Assembly: GCA_913064755.1 (NCBI GenBank) | Contig: CAJYBQ010000037.1 | Location: 1 to 13,545 of the forward strand | Source of the DNA: an uncultured Alphaproteobacteria bacterium | GTDB lineage: Bacteria > Pseudomonadota > Alphaproteobacteria > Minwuiales > Minwuiaceae | Direction of reading: 5' to 3' | Length of the DNA stretch: 13,545 bases | Shown here: one piece after another, positions 6,986-13,545 of the stretch | How the letters are laid out: each line of letters begins with the position of its first letter | How positions within the stretch are numbered: position 1 is the stretch's first letter | Program-made: the position numbers and the translations under genes | Notes under the pieces: model-generated | Databases searched by the model: none | What the model was told of the DNA's origin: nothing | The model's input: the letters and a program-made list of their open reading frames with translations, nothing else

Positions 6986-8785
6986 ATGGACCTCAAGAAC
7001 ATCCGAAATTTCTCTATCGTTGCCCACATCGATCACGGCAAGTCCACGCTTGCCGACCGGTTGATCGAGGCTACTGGCGGCCTTGATAACAGGGAGATGC
7101 AGGCGCAGGTGCTCGATTCGATGGATATCGAGCGCGAACGCGGCATCACCATCAAGGCGCAGACCGTGCGGTTGAGCTACAAGGCGAAAGACGGGGAGCT
7201 TTACGAGCTCAACCTGATCGACACGCCCGGCCACGTGGATTTTTCCTACGAGGTCAGCCGCAGCCTTGCCGCCTGCGAGGGCGCGCTGCTGGTGGTCGAT
7301 GCCAGCCAGGGTGTGGAAGCCCAGACCCTGGCCAACGTCTACCTGGCCATCGACAACGATCTCGACATCGTTCCCGTGCTCAACAAGATCGACCTGCCGG
7401 CCGCGGAGCCTGACCGGATCAAGGAACAGATCGAGGACGTGATCGGCATCGACGCATCCGATGCGGTGATGATCTCGGCCAAGACCGGCCTCGGCATCTC
7501 CGACGTGCTGGAGGCGCTGGTGACCCGGCTGCCCGCACCGAAGGGCGACAGGGACGCGCCGTTGAAGGCGCTGCTGGTGGACAGCTGGTATGACGCCTAC
7601 CTCGGCGTTGTCGTGCTGGTACGCATCTTCGACGGTGCCATGAAGAAGGGTTCGAAGATCCGCCTGATGTCCAGCGGTGCCACGCACCAGGTGGACCGGG
7701 TGGGTATCTTCACGCCGAAGATGGCGACGGTGCCGGAACTCGGCCCGGGCGAGATCGGCTTCTTCACGGCCTCCATCAAGACGGTGGCAGAGACGGACGT
7801 CGGCGACACGGTGACGGACGAGGGCAAGCCCGCCAGCGAACCGCTCGCCGGCTTCAAGCCCTCCATTCCCGTGGTGTTCTGCGGCCTGTTCCCGATCGAC
7901 GCGAATGACTACCAGGACCTGCGCGACAGCCTGGCCAAGCTGCGACTGAACGATTCCAGCTTCCATTTCGAGCCGGAGAGTTCCGCGGCGCTCGGCTTTG
8001 GTTTCCGCTGTGGCTTCCTGGGCCTGCTGCACATGGAGATCGTGCAGGAACGGTTGGAGCGGGAATTCAATCTCGACCTGATCACCACGGCACCGAGCGT
8101 GGTCTACAAGCTCTACATGACCAACAACACGCTGCAGGAACTGCACAACCCCGCCGACATGCCCGACCCGGTGAAGATCGACCGGATCGAGGAACCCTGG
8201 ATCAAGGCGACGGTCATGTGCCCCGACGAATACCTGGGCGCGATCCTGAAGCTGTGCGAGGAAAAGCGCGGCATCCAGGTCAACCTGACCTATGTCGGCA
8301 ACCGCGCCATGCTGGAATACGAACTGCCGCTGTCGGAGGTGGTCTTCGACTTCTACGACCGCCTGAAGTCGGTCAGCCGCGGCTATGCGAGTTTCGATTA
8401 CGAGATCATCGACTACCGCGAGGGCGACCTGGTGAAGATGTCGATCATGGTCAATGCCGAACCGGTCGATGCGCTGGCCATGGTCGTCCACCGCAAGCGC
8501 GCCTACGAGCGCGGTCGCCAGCTTGTCGAACGGCTGAAGGACCTGATCCCGCGCCAGATGTTCAAGATTCCGATCCAGGCAGCCATCGGCGGCTCCGTCA
8601 TCGCCCGCGAGACCATCTCCGCCATGCGCAAGGACGTGACCGCCAAGTGCTACGGCGGCGACGTCACCCGCAAGAAGAAGCTGCTGGAGAAGCAGAAGGC
8701 CGGCAAGAAGCGGATGCGGACCTACGGCAAGGTCGAGATCCCGCAGGAAGCCTTCCTCGCCGCACTGCGGATGGGCGACGAGTAG
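6986..8785 (+). CDS. lepA: Elongation factor 4 (LepA), translational GTPase
   Basis: The 599-residue product has the same length as the E. coli protein and complete GTPase motifs: G1 AHIDHGKST (13-21), G2 RGIT (52-55), G3 DTPGH (79-83), G4 NKID (133-136) and G5 SAK (164-166). Domain II follows from about 185, EF-G-like domains III and V after that, and the LepA-specific C-terminal domain occupies roughly the last 110 residues, recognisable from RQMFKIPIQAAIG, the VTAKCYGGDVTRKKKLLEKQ stretch and KRMRTYGKVEIPQEAF. LepA acts on the ribosome in initiation and elongation or biogenesis, often membrane-associated and important under ionic or acid stress. ATG 6986 gives the standard MDLKNIRNFSIVAHIDHGK beginning. 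There is no ribosome site upstream, and a promoter-like sequence lies almost against the start. No signal peptidase gene follows, unlike the enterobacterial lepA-lepB pair. Confidence 0.98.
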   Translation: MDLKNIRNFSIVAHIDHGKSTLADRLIEATGGLDNREMQAQVLDSMDIERERGITIKAQTVRLSYKAKDGELYELNLIDTPGHVDFSYEVSRSLAACEGALLVVDASQGVEAQTLANVYLAIDNDLDIVPVLNKIDLPAAEPDRIKEQIEDVIGIDASDAVMISAKTGLGISDVLEALVTRLPAPKGDRDAPLKALLVDSWYDAYLGVVVLVRIFDGAMKKGSKIRLMSSGATHQVDRVGIFTPKMATVPELGPGEIGFFTASIKTVAETDVGDTVTDEGKPASEPLAGFKPSIPVVFCGLFPIDANDYQDLRDSLAKLRLNDSSFHFEPESSAALGFGFRCGFLGLLHMEIVQERLEREFNLDLITTAPSVVYKLYMTNNTLQELHNPADMPDPVKIDRIEEPWIKATVMCPDEYLGAILKLCEEKRGIQVNLTYVGNRAMLEYELPLSEVVFDFYDRLKSVSRGYASFDYEIIDYREGDLVKMSIMVNAEPVDALAMVVHRKRAYERGRQLVERLKDLIPRQMFKIPIQAAIGGSVIARETISAMRKDVTAKCYGGDVTRKKKLLEKQKAGKKRMRTYGKVEIPQEAFLAALRMGDE

Positions 8786-8820
8786 AGCAGCGAAAAATCG
8801 TTGAGGCCGTCGGGAATGTT

Positions 8821-8858
8821 CTGGTGGTCAAGCCGACCGCCAGTCCAAGACCAGCCAG
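8821..8858 (+). other. Two mutually exclusive hairpins downstream of lepA
   Basis: CTGGTGGTC (8821-8829) can pair with GACCGCCAG (8835-8843), a 9 bp stem with one G-U pair and an AAGCC loop. It can alternatively pair with GACCAGCCAG (8849-8858), with a one-base bulge. The first stem is 36 bp after the lepA stop. No U-run follows, so this is a candidate 3'-end or factor-dependent terminator structure rather than a textbook one. Confidence 0.4.
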
Positions 8859-8913
8859 ATAGCCGGATCGTGTCGTCGCGAGCATAAGTCCCACAAACCC
8901 GATACCTCGCAGG

Positions 8914-8942
8914 TCCACCCCTGGGGGGGCATTGCGGGTGGA
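8914..8942. other. Inverted repeat in the lepA/secreted-protein convergent gap
   Basis: TCCACCC (8914-8920) and GGGTGGA (8936-8942) are perfect inverted copies, 15 bases apart; two G-U pairs could extend the stem on the plus-strand transcript. It lies 38 bp beyond the end of the minus-strand gene that stops at 8981, so it may serve as a 3'-end hairpin there. No T-run on either side. Confidence 0.35.
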
Positions 8943-8980
8943 TTGGCGGGGTGGCGGTGTTGCAGGACGGCGGAGTGACC

Positions 8981-9529
8981 TCAGTTCGCGTGTTTCACCA
9001 ACCGCCCGCGGGCGTTGCGGACCTCGGCGCCGTCGACAGAGCGGCTGAACTCCAGCTTCATTCCCAGGGCCGAAAGCGTGCGGCGGTAGATCTGCAGGTC
9101 CGCCTTGCCCGTGGAACTGACACCAAGGCTGTAGACGATCAGGCTCTGCCCCTCGACGCGGGCCCAGTGATAGGCATCACCGCTCAACGGATCGACCAGT
9201 TTCGAATCCCGCCAGACGCCGGGGCGCTCCGGTTCCGGAATGAACTCGACGACGGCCTGCTTCAGGGTCTCGCTCGGCGCGCTCGGGTTGCCTTCCTGGC
9301 GGAGAACCGTTGCCCAGCGCAGAGAGAAGCCGCCTTCGGCAAAGGGCCGGATCTCCACGTCCAGGTCACGGGCGGTGACGCGGAACTGGGAACTGATCTC
9401 GCTCTCCGAGACCGCGCTGCCCTTCCACAGGCCGTGGAATGCCTTGATGGACAGGTCCTTTGCCATGGCCGGAACCGTCGCAACCATCACCCCGGCCAGT
9501 ACCATCCCCGCGAAAACCTTCGACCTCAT
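8981..9529 (-). CDS. Small secreted protein of unknown function
   Basis: I do not recognise a named family. The 182-residue product opens with a clear Sec signal peptide: MRSK, a hydrophobic core at 5-18, and cleavage likely after VPAMA (19-23). The mature part of about 159 residues is rich in alternating polar/hydrophobic segments that suggest beta structure (for example SQFRVTARDLDVEIRPF and GGFSLRWATVL, then ADLQIYRRTLSALGMKLEFSRS). The pattern FHGLWKGSAVSE right after the signal peptide recalls small lipocalin-like or beta-barrel periplasmic proteins, which is only an impression. It has no cysteine in the mature part and no obvious catalytic motif. AGGGGG lies roughly 10 bases before ATG 9529. 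It starts 28 bp behind hemF on the same strand, so co-transcription with hemF is likely. Confidence 0.8.
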   Translation of the reverse strand: MRSKVFAGMVLAGVMVATVPAMAKDLSIKAFHGLWKGSAVSESEISSQFRVTARDLDVEIRPFAEGGFSLRWATVLRQEGNPSAPSETLKQAVVEFIPEPERPGVWRDSKLVDPLSGDAYHWARVEGQSLIVYSLGVSSTGKADLQIYRRTLSALGMKLEFSRSVDGAEVRNARGRLVKHAN

Positions 9530-9557
9530 CCAAGCTACCCCCTGTTGCGCCCCGTTT

Positions 9558-10421
9558 TCAGGGCCATTTTACCTCCGGCGGCAGGCTCATCAGAATGGCT
9601 TCGGTATTGCCGCCGGTCTTCAGTCCGAATGTCGTCCCGCGATCATAGAGCAGGTTGAACTCCACGTAACGTCCCCGGCGCACGAGCTGGTGTTCGCGCT
9701 CCTCCGGCGTCCATGGTTCATTCATGTGCGCGCGGACGATGGGCACGTATGTTTCCATGAAGGTCTGCCCGACATCGCGGGTGAAGGCGAAGTCCGCGTC
9801 CCAGTCGCCCGTGTCCACGTGATCGTAGAAGATGCCGCCGACACCGCGGGGCTCGTCGCGGTGCTTCAGGTGGAAATACTCGTCGCACCATTGCTTGAAC
9901 CGGGGATGGTATTCCGGGTCATGGGCATCGCAGGCCGCCTTCATGCCACCGTGGAACGCCGCCGTGTCGACATCGTTCGGAACCATCGGTGTCAGGTCGG
10001 CACCGCCGCCGAACCAGCCGACCGACGTCCGGATGTGGCGCGTGTTCATGTGCACCGCCGGCACGCGGGGGGAGCGCATGTGTGCCACCAGCGAGATGCC
10101 GGAAGCCCAGAACCTGCCGTCGGATTCCGCCGCGCCGCGAATCTGGCCGGCGAAATCTTCCGAGAAGGTGCCGTCGACGGTCGAGATGTTGACGCCGACC
10201 TTCTCGAACACCCGGCCGCGCATCACCGACATGACGCCACCACCACCACCGGGGCGGTCCCACGCCGTGCGCTCGAAGCGGCCCGGCGGCAGATCGGACA
10301 TCTGCCCCGACAGATCATCCTCGATGGCTTCGAAGGCGGCGCATATCCGGTCACGCAATTCCCTGAACCAGGTCTGGGCGGCTGCCTTGCGCTGTTCGGC
10401 CGTTTCGGCGCTGTCGGTCAT
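9558..10421 (-). CDS. hemF: Oxygen-dependent coproporphyrinogen III oxidase
   Basis: HemF uses O2 to decarboxylate two propionates of coproporphyrinogen III, giving protoporphyrinogen IX for heme. The 287 residues cover the whole family: the Gly-rich GGGGGVMSVMRG (58-69), VHMNTRHIRTSVGWFGGGADLTP (123-145), YFHLKHRDEPRGVGGIFYDH (182-201) and the C-terminal EFNLLYDRGTTFGLKTGGNTEAILMSLPP (254-282). Histidines in the second and third blocks (124, 129, 184, 187) and His157/His172 match the usual conserved set. ATG 10421 is supported by GGGGAG (10435-10430) with an 8-base spacer; a longer frame to 10472 begins with unrelated residues. A FNR/FixK-type site lies at 10487-10500, 66 bp before the start. 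The gene follows trmL by 75 bp and precedes a secreted protein gene by 28 bp. No anaerobic hemN is in the window. Confidence 0.97.
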   Translation of the reverse strand: MTDSAETAEQRKAAAQTWFRELRDRICAAFEAIEDDLSGQMSDLPPGRFERTAWDRPGGGGGVMSVMRGRVFEKVGVNISTVDGTFSEDFAGQIRGAAESDGRFWASGISLVAHMRSPRVPAVHMNTRHIRTSVGWFGGGADLTPMVPNDVDTAAFHGGMKAACDAHDPEYHPRFKQWCDEYFHLKHRDEPRGVGGIFYDHVDTGDWDADFAFTRDVGQTFMETYVPIVRAHMNEPWTPEEREHQLVRRGRYVEFNLLYDRGTTFGLKTGGNTEAILMSLPPEVKWP

Positions 10422-10486
10422 TCCCGTCGCTCCCCTTGCAGTTGGCTTCTCGTGGCGTCTTGTGGCGCGCAATGAACGCCAGCACC

Positions 10487-10500
10487 TTGATCAAGGTCAA
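10487..10500. promoter_or_regulatory. FNR/FixK-type anaerobox upstream of hemF
   Basis: TTGATCAAGGTCAA matches the FNR/CRP-superfamily consensus TTGAT-N4-ATCAA at nine of ten defined bases (on the hemF strand it reads TTGACCTTGATCAA). Its centre is 72 bp before the hemF ATG. If it acted as a class II site at -41.5, transcription would start near 10452, leaving a leader of about 30 bases. It overlaps the last codons and the stop of trmL, so part of the match is constrained by coding sequence. Confidence 0.5.
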
Positions 10501-10955
10501 TCGTGAAGCGACGGCAGACCCAGCTGCCGTGTCGCCTCTCCCAGTACCATGGCCGCGGCCATGGCGACGTTGAGCGACCGCGCGCCGGCGACCATCGGGA
10601 TGCAGATGCGGGCATCCGCCTGATCGTGCACCTCGTCGGGCACGCCGGCACTCTCCCGCCCCATCAACAGGATATCGGTCGGCCGAAAACCGAATCCATG
10701 CAGGGATTCCGCCCCCCGCGTGGTGGAGAGAATCAGCCGTGCACCCGCGGCGCTGTCCCGAAACGCGGCCCACCCGGCATGCAGGGTGATCTCCGCCCGG
10801 TCGGTGTAATCCATCGCCGTGCGGCGCAGATCGCGGTCGTCGAGCGGGAAGGCGGCGGGTCGAATCACGTCCAACCCGACCCCCAGGCAGGCGCAGAGCC
10901 GGATCGCCGCCCCCAGATTCTGCGGGATATCGGGCTGGAACATGGCGAGACGCAT
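10497..10955 (-). CDS. trmL: tRNA (cytidine/uridine-34-2'-O)-methyltransferase, SPOUT family
   Basis: The 152-residue product is a minimal SpoU/TrmH-class (SPOUT) enzyme of the TrmL (YibK/CspR) type, which methylates the ribose at the wobble base of leucine tRNAs with S-adenosylmethionine. The N-terminus FQPDIPQNLGAAIRLCACLG (6-25) holds the conserved Asn13 and Arg19. The knotted AdoMet-binding C-terminus shows MGRESAGVP (98-106) and IPM (119-121), then RSLNVAMAAAMVLGEATRQ (126-144). ATG 10955 is fixed by AGGGG (10967-10963) with a 7-base spacer; the frame extends to 11210 but that part overlaps the petA leader. It is divergent from petA, an arrangement I recall from other alphaproteobacteria. 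hemF follows after 75 bp. Confidence 0.93.
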   Translation of the reverse strand: MRLAMFQPDIPQNLGAAIRLCACLGVGLDVIRPAAFPLDDRDLRRTAMDYTDRAEITLHAGWAAFRDSAAGARLILSTTRGAESLHGFGFRPTDILLMGRESAGVPDEVHDQADARICIPMVAGARSLNVAMAAAMVLGEATRQLGLPSLHD

Positions 10956-11151
10956 GGGCTTTCCCCTGTTGAACTGGCCAGCGGACGTTGGGGATCGAGA
11001 GGGCAGGCAACGATGCGGCTCACTGTCGCAACGATGTCGGCTATCTGGACTTGGCCCGCCATTCCTGATTGTTACGGTAGTTCCGGCACCGGGTGGGGAT
11101 TGCTGTTTGCAAGACCGGTGTCCAGTTGAATGAACAAGAGGGTTTGAGCCC
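10956..11151. promoter_or_regulatory. Divergent trmL/petA control region
   Basis: This 196 bp gap must hold promoters for both trmL (-) and the petABC operon (+). The best plus-strand candidate is TTGGCC (11051-11056) and TACGGT (11073-11078), 16 bp apart, with four and three consensus matches; this is weak. AAGAGGG (11136-11142) is the petA ribosome site, nine bases before its ATG. No FNR-like palindrome is seen here. Confidence 0.35.
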
Positions 11152-11682
11152 ATGAGTGCAGCTTCCCATGGGGAAGATGGCGTCGAACGCCGCGACTTCC
11201 TCGTGATCACGGCGGGCGCGTTTGTCGGTGTCGGTGCGGTCGGCCTGGTGTGGCCGTTCGTCGATCAGATGAATCCGTCCGCTGACGTGCTGGCCTTGTC
11301 GTCGACCGAGGTCGATATCTCGGCGATCGAGCCGGGTCAGAGCATCACCATCAGCTGGCGCGGCAAGCCGGTCTTCGTCCGTCGCCGGACAGAGGCCGAG
11401 ATTGCTGCCGCTGGCGCCGTTGATCTGGCCGATCTGCCGGATCCGGAAAGCGACGACCTGCGCCACAAGGAAGGCAAGGCCGAGTGGCTGGTGGTTCTCG
11501 GCATCTGCACCCATCTCGGCTGCGTGCCGCTGGGCTTCCAGGGTGAATACGATGGCTGGTTCTGCCCGTGTCACGGCTCGCACTACGATACGTCGGGCCG
11601 CATCCGGAAGGGTCCTGCACCGTCCAATCTGGAAGTGCCGGAATACGAATTCCTGACTGACACCCAGATCAAGATCGGTTGA
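11152..11682 (+). CDS. petA: Ubiquinol-cytochrome c reductase Rieske iron-sulfur subunit
   Basis: The 176-residue product carries the 2Fe-2S Rieske centre of the bc1 complex. The N-terminus has a twin-arginine motif RRDFL (13-17) followed by a hydrophobic stretch (18-37) that serves as both Tat signal and retained membrane anchor. The cluster ligands are in CTHLGC (119-124) and CPCHGSHYD (138-146): Cys119, His121, Cys138 and His141 bind iron, and Cys124 and Cys140 form the expected disulfide. The soluble head faces the periplasm. The start has a ribosome site at 11136-11142. petB follows after 10 bp and its ribosome site overlaps the petA stop, so translation is probably coupled. This is the first gene of a petABC operon. 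Confidence 0.98.
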   Translation: MSAASHGEDGVERRDFLVITAGAFVGVGAVGLVWPFVDQMNPSADVLALSSTEVDISAIEPGQSITISWRGKPVFVRRRTEAEIAAAGAVDLADLPDPESDDLRHKEGKAEWLVVLGICTHLGCVPLGFQGEYDGWFCPCHGSHYDTSGRIRKGPAPSNLEVPEYEFLTDTQIKIG

Positions 11683-11692
11683 GGTAGCAAAC

Positions 11693-12931
11693 ATGTCCTT
11701 TCAGACCGATAACAAGCTGGTCAAGTGGTTCGACGACCGTCTGCCGCTTGTCACCGTGATGCACCACACGTTCGTGCAGCACCCTTATCCGCGCAACCTG
11801 AACATCGCCTACCAGTTCGGTTCGATCCTGGGCGTCATGCTGACGCTGCAGATCATCACCGGCATCGTGCTGGCGATGCACTACACGCCGCATACGTCGC
11901 TGGCGTTCGACTCCGTCGAACACATCATGCGTGACGTGAACTACGGCTGGTTGCTGCGCTACATGCATGCCAACGGGGCGTCGATGTTCTTCATCGCCGT
12001 CTACCTGCACATGTTCCGCGGTCTGTACTACGGATCGTACAAGGCCCCGCGCGAACTGATCTGGATGATCGGCGTGGTCATCCTGCTGGTCATGATGGGC
12101 ACCGGTTTCATGGGCTACGTCCTGCCCTGGGGCCAGATGAGCTTCTGGGGTGCCACCGTCATCACCAACCTTTTCAGCGCACTGCCGGTCGTCGGTGACC
12201 CGATCGTGACCTGGCTGTGGGGTGGCTTCGCGGTCGACAACCCGACCCTGAACCGTTTCTTCGCGCTGCATTACCTGCTGCCGTTCGTGATCTTCGGGCT
12301 GGTGTTCCTGCACCTGGTAGCCCTGCACCAGAAGGGGTCGACCAACCCGCTGGGTATCGAGATCAAGGGCCCGGCCGATTACATCTCCTTCCACCCGTAC
12401 TTCACGGTGAAGGACTTCTTCGGCTTTGCAGCCTTCGGCGTGATCTTCGCCGTGTTCGTCTTCTGGTTCCCGAACTACCTGGGACATGCGGACAACTACA
12501 TCCCGGCGGATCCGCTGGTGACGCCGGCGCATATCGTGCCCGAATGGTACTTCCTGCCGTTCTACGCGATCCTGCGCGCCGTGCCGGACAAGCTGATGGG
12601 CGTGCTGGCCATGTTTGCGGCCATCGGCGTCCTGTTCATCCTGCCCTGGCTGGATCGCAGCCGGGTCAAATCCGCCGCGTTCCGTCCGATGTACAAGTGG
12701 TTCTTCTGGATCTTTGCCCTCAACTGCATCGTGCTGGGTTATGTCGGCAGCCAGCCTGCCGAAGGCCTCATGCTGATCATTTCACGGATCGCCACGATCT
12801 ACTACTTCGTGCATTTCCTGATCCTGATGCCGGTACTGGGCTGGTTCGAGAGACCGAAACCACTGCCAACATCGATCTCGGAGGCCGTGCTGGCAGCCAA
12901 GGCAGGCAATTCAGCCGGGGGGAACGCCTGA
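11693..12931 (+). CDS. petB: Ubiquinol-cytochrome c reductase cytochrome b subunit
   Basis: The 412-residue product is full-length cytochrome b with eight transmembrane helices expected. The four heme ligands are spaced as in the family: His92 and His106 in helix B, His193 and His207 in helix D, each pair 14 apart on its own helix. The Qo-site motif PEWY is at 283-286 in VPEWYFLPFYAILR. The second Qo element GYVLPWGQMSFWGATV (141-156) is intact. It transfers electrons from ubiquinol through bL and bH hemes across the inner membrane. GAGGT (11681-11685) overlaps the petA stop and sits seven bases before ATG 11693. The stop overlaps the petC start by one base. The C-terminal tail (about 386-412) is polar and variable. 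Confidence 0.98.
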   Translation: MSFQTDNKLVKWFDDRLPLVTVMHHTFVQHPYPRNLNIAYQFGSILGVMLTLQIITGIVLAMHYTPHTSLAFDSVEHIMRDVNYGWLLRYMHANGASMFFIAVYLHMFRGLYYGSYKAPRELIWMIGVVILLVMMGTGFMGYVLPWGQMSFWGATVITNLFSALPVVGDPIVTWLWGGFAVDNPTLNRFFALHYLLPFVIFGLVFLHLVALHQKGSTNPLGIEIKGPADYISFHPYFTVKDFFGFAAFGVIFAVFVFWFPNYLGHADNYIPADPLVTPAHIVPEWYFLPFYAILRAVPDKLMGVLAMFAAIGVLFILPWLDRSRVKSAAFRPMYKWFFWIFALNCIVLGYVGSQPAEGLMLIISRIATIYYFVHFLILMPVLGWFERPKPLPTSISEAVLAAKAGNSAGGNA

Positions 12932-13545
12932 TGATCAATCGCAGCATGAAGGCCCTTGCCGCCGCTGTTGTCGGTCTGGGTCTGTCAGCGGGGGCCGCGC
13001 TGGCCGCCGGTGACACCGCCGAACTGAAAACGACCGACTGGCACCACTCGGGCCCGTTCGGAACCTATGACCGGGCCCAGGTCCAGCGTGGGTTCCAGGT
13101 CTACTCGGAAGTCTGTGCGGCTTGCCACGGCCTGAAGTACGTCGCCTATCGCAACCTGCTGGAGATCGGTTTCAGCGAGGAACAGGCGAAGGCCATCGCG
13201 GCGGAAGCGACCGTCGAGGACGGGCCGAACGCCGATGGTGACATGTTCGAACGTCCGGCACGCCTGTCGGACAAGATCCCGTCACCGTTCCCGAACGCCA
13301 ATGCGGCCAAGGCATCGAACGGCGGGGCCTACCCGATCGACCTGTCACTGGCGGCAAAGGCCCGCGTGGGCGGAGAGGACTACATCTTCTCCCTGCTCAG
13401 CGGCTACACCGATGACGACCATGGCCACACCTGTGCCAACGGGACCTACTACAACCCGTACTTCCCCGGCGGATGCCTGGCGATGCCGGCCCCGCTGGCG
13501 GATGATCTGATCGAATATGTCGACGGTACCCCGGCGACCACCGAG
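12931..13545 (+). CDS. petC: Cytochrome c1 (3' end outside window)
   Basis: The frame opens at ATG 12931, one base overlapping the petB TGA (TGATG), and is still open at the right edge after 205 codons. GGGGGG (12917-12922) eight bases before supports the start; an internal ATG at 12946 is an alternative. A Sec signal peptide runs to AALA (22-25). The heme-attachment site is CAACH (62-66), followed by GLKYVAYRNL as in other cytochromes c1. The methionine ligand is expected at Met185 in CLAMPAPL. Two further cysteines, Cys168 and Cys182, flank the YYNPYFPGG loop just before that methionine. The C-terminal membrane anchor is not yet reached. The protein passes electrons from the Rieske head to soluble cytochrome c in the periplasm. 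Confidence 0.96.
   Translation, partial: MINRSMKALAAAVVGLGLSAGAALAAGDTAELKTTDWHHSGPFGTYDRAQVQRGFQVYSEVCAACHGLKYVAYRNLLEIGFSEEQAKAIAAEATVEDGPNADGDMFERPARLSDKIPSPFPNANAAKASNGGAYPIDLSLAAKARVGGEDYIFSLLSGYTDDDHGHTCANGTYYNPYFPGGCLAMPAPLADDLIEYVDGTPATTE

Noticed and set aside
6743..8491. A 582-codon minus-strand open frame opposite lepA
   Set aside because: It is the antisense image of a GC-rich, strongly codon-biased gene; its composition (His, Asp, Gln, Arg rich) and lack of any motif fit that, and lepA is certain on the other strand.
8664..8918. A minus-strand GTG-started frame with a hydrophobic beginning in the gap after lepA
   Set aside because: About half overlaps the end of lepA and turns into Arg/Ser/Pro-rich shadow sequence. 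The part inside the gap (about 44 codons) has no ribosome site and weak third-position bias. A degraded small gene cannot be excluded but is not supported.
11669..12532. A 287-codon minus-strand open frame opposite cytochrome b
   Set aside because: Antisense shadow; His/Asp/Gln-rich composition is the complement of a membrane protein gene.
1..13545. A hidden defence island, mobile element or biosynthetic cluster
   Set aside because: All long stretches are accounted for by housekeeping or generic metabolic genes with uniform codon use; no transposase, integrase, toxin-antitoxin pair, repeat array or scaffold enzyme set was found on either strand.

Overview
The window reads as an ordinary chromosomal stretch of a GC-rich alphaproteobacterium, most likely of the Rhodospirillales/Kiloniellales type. 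This rests on strong G/C preference at third codon positions, a three-gene petABC bc1 operon with separate cytochrome b and c1, a divergent trmL/petA pair next to an oxygen-dependent hemF, and a long-form YqaA-like membrane protein. The taxonomic placement is inference; no rRNA or other marker is present.

Layout, left to right. (1) 1-398: C-terminal end of an iron-containing alcohol dehydrogenase (+), followed by a MarR-family regulator (+). (2) A YqaA/DedA-like membrane protein (-) convergent with the MarR gene, then a DinB-fold protein (+). (3) A minus-strand block: a class V-fold PLP enzyme, dapB 28 bp behind it, and an acyl-CoA ligase after a 235 bp gap. (4) Divergent from the PLP enzyme, an exported TPR protein (+), then lepA (+). 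(5) A minus-strand block trmL - hemF - small secreted protein of unknown function. (6) petA-petB-petC (+), divergent from trmL; petC runs off the right edge at 205 codons.

How the genes work together. PetA, PetB and PetC form the ubiquinol:cytochrome c reductase. HemF makes protoporphyrinogen precursor for heme, which both cytochrome subunits need. A 14 bp FNR/FixK-type palindrome lies 66 bp upstream of the hemF start and suggests oxygen control of the heme step. DapB belongs to lysine/diaminopimelate synthesis, LepA to translation under stress and TrmL to tRNA wobble methylation. The alcohol dehydrogenase, MarR regulator, DinB protein and acyl-CoA ligase are generic metabolic or detoxification genes with no evident shared pathway.

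I see no insertion sequence, prophage, CRISPR array, tRNA, rRNA, integrase or defence gene, and no frameshifted gene. I did not find a new multi-gene system. The points worth a second look are regulatory (hemF anaerobox, near-leaderless lepA promoter, crowded divergent starts around 6018-6070), one structural oddity (a cysteine pair around the heme-ligand loop of cytochrome c1), and a few uncharacterised proteins.
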